Shown one piece after another: positions 6,303 through 7,757 of a DNA stretch of 7,757 bases. Where the stretch lies: contig JACCYD010000412.1 of assembly GCA_013696695.1 (NCBI GenBank), forward strand, positions 1-7,757, given 5' to 3'. The first letter of the stretch is position 1; each line of letters starts with the position of its first letter. Under the pieces are notes generated by a model. The model did not search any database, had not been told where the DNA came from, and saw only the letters and a program-made list of their open reading frames with translations. The DNA is from Deltaproteobacteria bacterium. Its GTDB lineage: Bacteria; Myxococcota_A; Polyangia; Haliangiales; Haliangiaceae. A program made the position numbers and the translations under genes.

Positions 6303-7305
6303 TGTCGGGGTTGCCGCCGCCAGCGGCCATGTACTGCTCGGTGTAGTGCGTCAGCAGGTCGCCGTAGCGGCCAGCGATTCGATAGTCGGCCATGAACTTC
6401 GCCGACCAGTACTGGCTGATGTTCGACCAATCGAGCGCGTTCATCCCGAACTGCTGCTGGAGCATCGCGTTGACGTCGCGACCCTGCTGGGCCCACGCCG
6501 ACTGTGCGCCACCGATCTCCGCATAGCGCTCGAGCGTGCACGGCTCGGCACCGACGGCACCGCCGCCGGCTGCGCTGTAGACGCCCGCGCCGCCGGCATT
6601 CGCCGCGGCCGTGGCGCCATATTGACCCTGGCCGGCCTGACCGAAGTACTTGCTGTACTCGGTGAGCAGCGCCATCGTTGCGTTCATGTCGCCGGACGCC
6701 TGGCCGCTCATGCGGCGAGTCCACTCGCCCGACACGCGCTCCCACTTCGCTTGATCGAAGCCGGCCTCCTGGAGGATCTGGCTCCACTTGCCCATGTCGC
6801 CACCGATGGTGGCGGCCTTGGCCTGCGTGGTGGCGTAGTGCTCGAGCGTGACGCCCTCGACGGGGGCGAAGATCTCCTGATTCTGCGAGGCAGCGGAGCC
6901 CATCGCATCGCGCTGCTCCTGCATGGCGGCCTGCACGGCGGCCTGCGAGAAGTCGTGGTTGTCGCCGAAGTGCTTTTGGAACGTGTCGCGCACGCGCTGC
7001 ATGTGGCTGTAGTCGCGGAGACCGAGCTCGCGGCACTTCGCGTCGCACGCCTCGTCGCCGCCGTTATTACCGGCGGTCTCGATCTGCTTCAGGCGGCGCC
7101 AGTAGCCCTGGTGATCGTTCGGATCCCAGCCGCCCCAATCGTCGGCCTCGTCGGCGTCCTCGTCGGCGTCGTCATCCTGCTCCGGCTCGGGCTCGGGCGC
7201 CGCGTACTGAGGCTGCTGGTGCTGATGTTGTTGCTGCGCCTCGGGTTCCGCTTGCTGACCCGTCATCTGCGCAACCTTGTTCTTCATCTTGTCGAACAGC
7301 CCCAT
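6286..7305 (-). CDS. Uncharacterised repeat protein with GLFDKMKNK N-terminus and acidic linker (339 aa)
   Basis: I cannot name its family. The start is ATG 7305, with GGAAAGAG 6 bases upstream; an in-frame extension to 7353 adds 16 Arg/Lys-rich residues and is less likely. Residues 1-15 (MGLFDKMKNKVAQMT) form an amphipathic basic helix like those that open many small cytosolic or membrane-touching bacterial proteins. Residues 17-56 are low complexity: Gln/His/Pro, then an Asp/Glu run. From 57 on, helical units recur. Unit A is near 68-115 (YWRRLKQIE, GLRDYSHMQRVRDTF), unit B 152-221 (VTLEHYA, GFDQAKWERVSGEW), and unit C 256-326 (CTLERYA, GMNALDWSNISQYW). B and C clearly correspond, and an Ala/Gly-rich hinge (223-254) joins them. 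Cysteines are few (87, 91, 256). It appears to head a three-gene operon with two zinc-ribbon proteins. An inverted repeat lies upstream. A structural or scaffold role is a guess. Confidence 0.8.
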   Translation of the reverse strand: MGLFDKMKNKVAQMTGQQAEPEAQQQHQHQQPQYAAPEPEPEQDDDADEDADEADDWGGWDPNDHQGYWRRLKQIETAGNNGGDEACDAKCRELGLRDYSHMQRVRDTFQKHFGDNHDFSQAAVQAAMQEQRDAMGSAASQNQEIFAPVEGVTLEHYATTQAKAATIGGDMGKWSQILQEAGFDQAKWERVSGEWTRRMSGQASGDMNATMALLTEYSKYFGQAGQGQYGATAAANAGGAGVYSAAGGGAVGAEPCTLERYAEIGGAQSAWAQQGRDVNAMLQQQFGMNALDWSNISQYWSAKFMADYRIAGRYGDLLTHYTEQYMAAGGGNPDSDIDI

Positions 7306-7373
7306 GACTTGCTCTTTCCGGTCGCATCGCGCGACGCGTTTTTCCCGGCCCACACACTAACGCGATCCGTATC

Positions 7374-7394
7374 GACGTCAGCGGGAGTGACGTC
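7374..7394. promoter_or_regulatory. Perfect inverted repeat in front of the three-gene operon
   Basis: GACGTCA (7374-7380) and TGACGTC (7388-7394) form a 7-base perfect inverted repeat with a 7-base spacer. Each arm contains the self-complementary GACGTC, so the site also reads as two direct copies. It abuts the stop of the proline-rich gene (7395) and is 69 bases upstream of the ATG at 7305. No T-run follows on the minus strand, so a dimeric repressor or activator site is more likely than a terminator. The rest of the gap, 7306-7373, has no clear promoter that I can defend. Confidence 0.4.
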
Positions 7395-7757
7395 TCATTT
7401 GTCGTTGTCGTCGTCGGGGAACTCGGTGTCGATCATGTCGAGCATCCAGTCCGGAACCCCTGCGCCGGCGACGCGGCCGGGCGTCACGACGCGAGATCGC
7501 GCGCGATCCGGCGGGCTGTGATCGTCGATCAACTGACGGATCCATTCCTTCGGCGTCGGCGCGGTGAGACCGGGCATCACGGTGCGCGGCTGCGTGTTGC
7601 GACGGCGCGCTGCCGGCGGTTGCGTGGGTGGACGCGTGCGCGGCGTGAACAAGGGCGGCGGTGGCGGCGCGGGCGCGTGACGAACCGGCGGCGGCTGCTG
7701 CTCCGCGCTCGGCGGCGGTGGGAACCCCGGATTGGTGGGCGGGCGACGGCCCTGATT
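7395..7757 (-). CDS. Proline-rich protein, C-terminal part only (5' end outside window)
   Basis: The minus frame is open from the window edge (7757) to the TGA at 7395-7397, 120 residues. A TTG at 7652 is possible as a start, but the same proline-rich composition continues upstream of it to the edge, so the true start is probably beyond the window. Residues 1-65 of the visible part are dominated by Pro, Arg, Ala and Gln, with Pro runs (FPPPPS, PPPPPL), which suggests an extended disordered tail. A short helical patch, PKEWIRQLIDDH, follows. The end contains PDWMLDMIDTEF and an acidic DDDNDK tail. Neither is a domain I recognise. It is probably an intracellular or envelope-linked scaffold region; the function is unknown. 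It is 89 bases upstream of the three-gene operon on the same strand and could belong to it or to a separate upstream unit. Confidence 0.65.
   Translation of the reverse strand, partial: NQGRRPPTNPGFPPPPSAEQQPPPVRHAPAPPPPPLFTPRTRPPTQPPAARRRNTQPRTVMPGLTAPTPKEWIRQLIDDHSPPDRARSRVVTPGRVAGAGVPDWMLDMIDTEFPDDDNDK

Noticed and set aside
7323..7343. Rho-independent terminator-like string on the plus strand (imperfect stem then TTTTT)
   Set aside because: No plus-strand gene precedes it, the stem has an A-C mismatch on that strand, and on the minus strand the run lies on the wrong side of the stem.
6139..7521. Long plus-strand open frame (460 codons) with hydrophobic Leu/Val-rich stretches
   Set aside because: It lies antisense to the 339-residue protein, and its apparent membrane-like segment mirrors the acidic/Gln-rich linker codons. 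The minus-strand genes have Shine-Dalgarno sites, overlaps and zinc-ribbon motifs; this frame has none.

Overview
The window is very GC-rich, tightly packed DNA that looks like a chromosomal segment of a myxobacterium, with Polyangia/Kofleriaceae-like bacteria the best guess. The reasons are the third-position G/C bias, the TIGR02996 'repeat-companion' domain (frequent in myxobacteria and planctomycetes), a eukaryote-type glutamine synthetase (GSII), and several lineage-style hypothetical proteins. The taxonomic call is inference. No tRNA, rRNA, CRISPR array, insertion sequence or phage gene was seen.

Layout. At the left edge (1-963, minus) is the N-terminal part of a secreted SpoIID/LytB-domain protein, cut by the window. 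A 172-base divergent intergenic region with an inverted repeat follows. Next is a plus-strand cluster: a YfcE-type metallophosphoesterase (1136-1690) overlaps by 4 bases a TIGR02996-domain protein with a weak leucine-rich C-terminal half (1687-3225). A small VOC/glyoxalase-fold protein (3277-3636) comes after. It converges with a minus-strand GSII gene (3661-4674), which has a strong Shine-Dalgarno, a GTG start and a possible promoter of its own.

The right half (4744-7757) is all minus strand and mostly unrecognised. Reading 5' to 3' on the minus strand, there is the end of a proline-rich protein (7757 to 7395). An 89-base gap with a perfect inverted repeat follows. Then comes an apparent three-gene operon: a 339-residue protein with a GLFDKMKNK-type N-terminus, an acidic/Gln-rich linker and tandem Trp-containing helical repeats (7305-6286), a 168-residue protein with a C-terminal zinc ribbon (6302-5796), and a 345-residue protein with a central zinc ribbon (5781-4744). 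The first pair overlaps by 17 bases and the second is 14 bases apart. The 345-residue protein ends in a motif resembling the repeat in the 339-residue protein. GSII lies 69 bases downstream and could be read from the same transcript.

The GSII, metallophosphoesterase, SpoIID and VOC calls rest on clear motifs. The three-gene operon is the best candidate in this window for an undescribed system, but the sequence gives no direct statement of its function.
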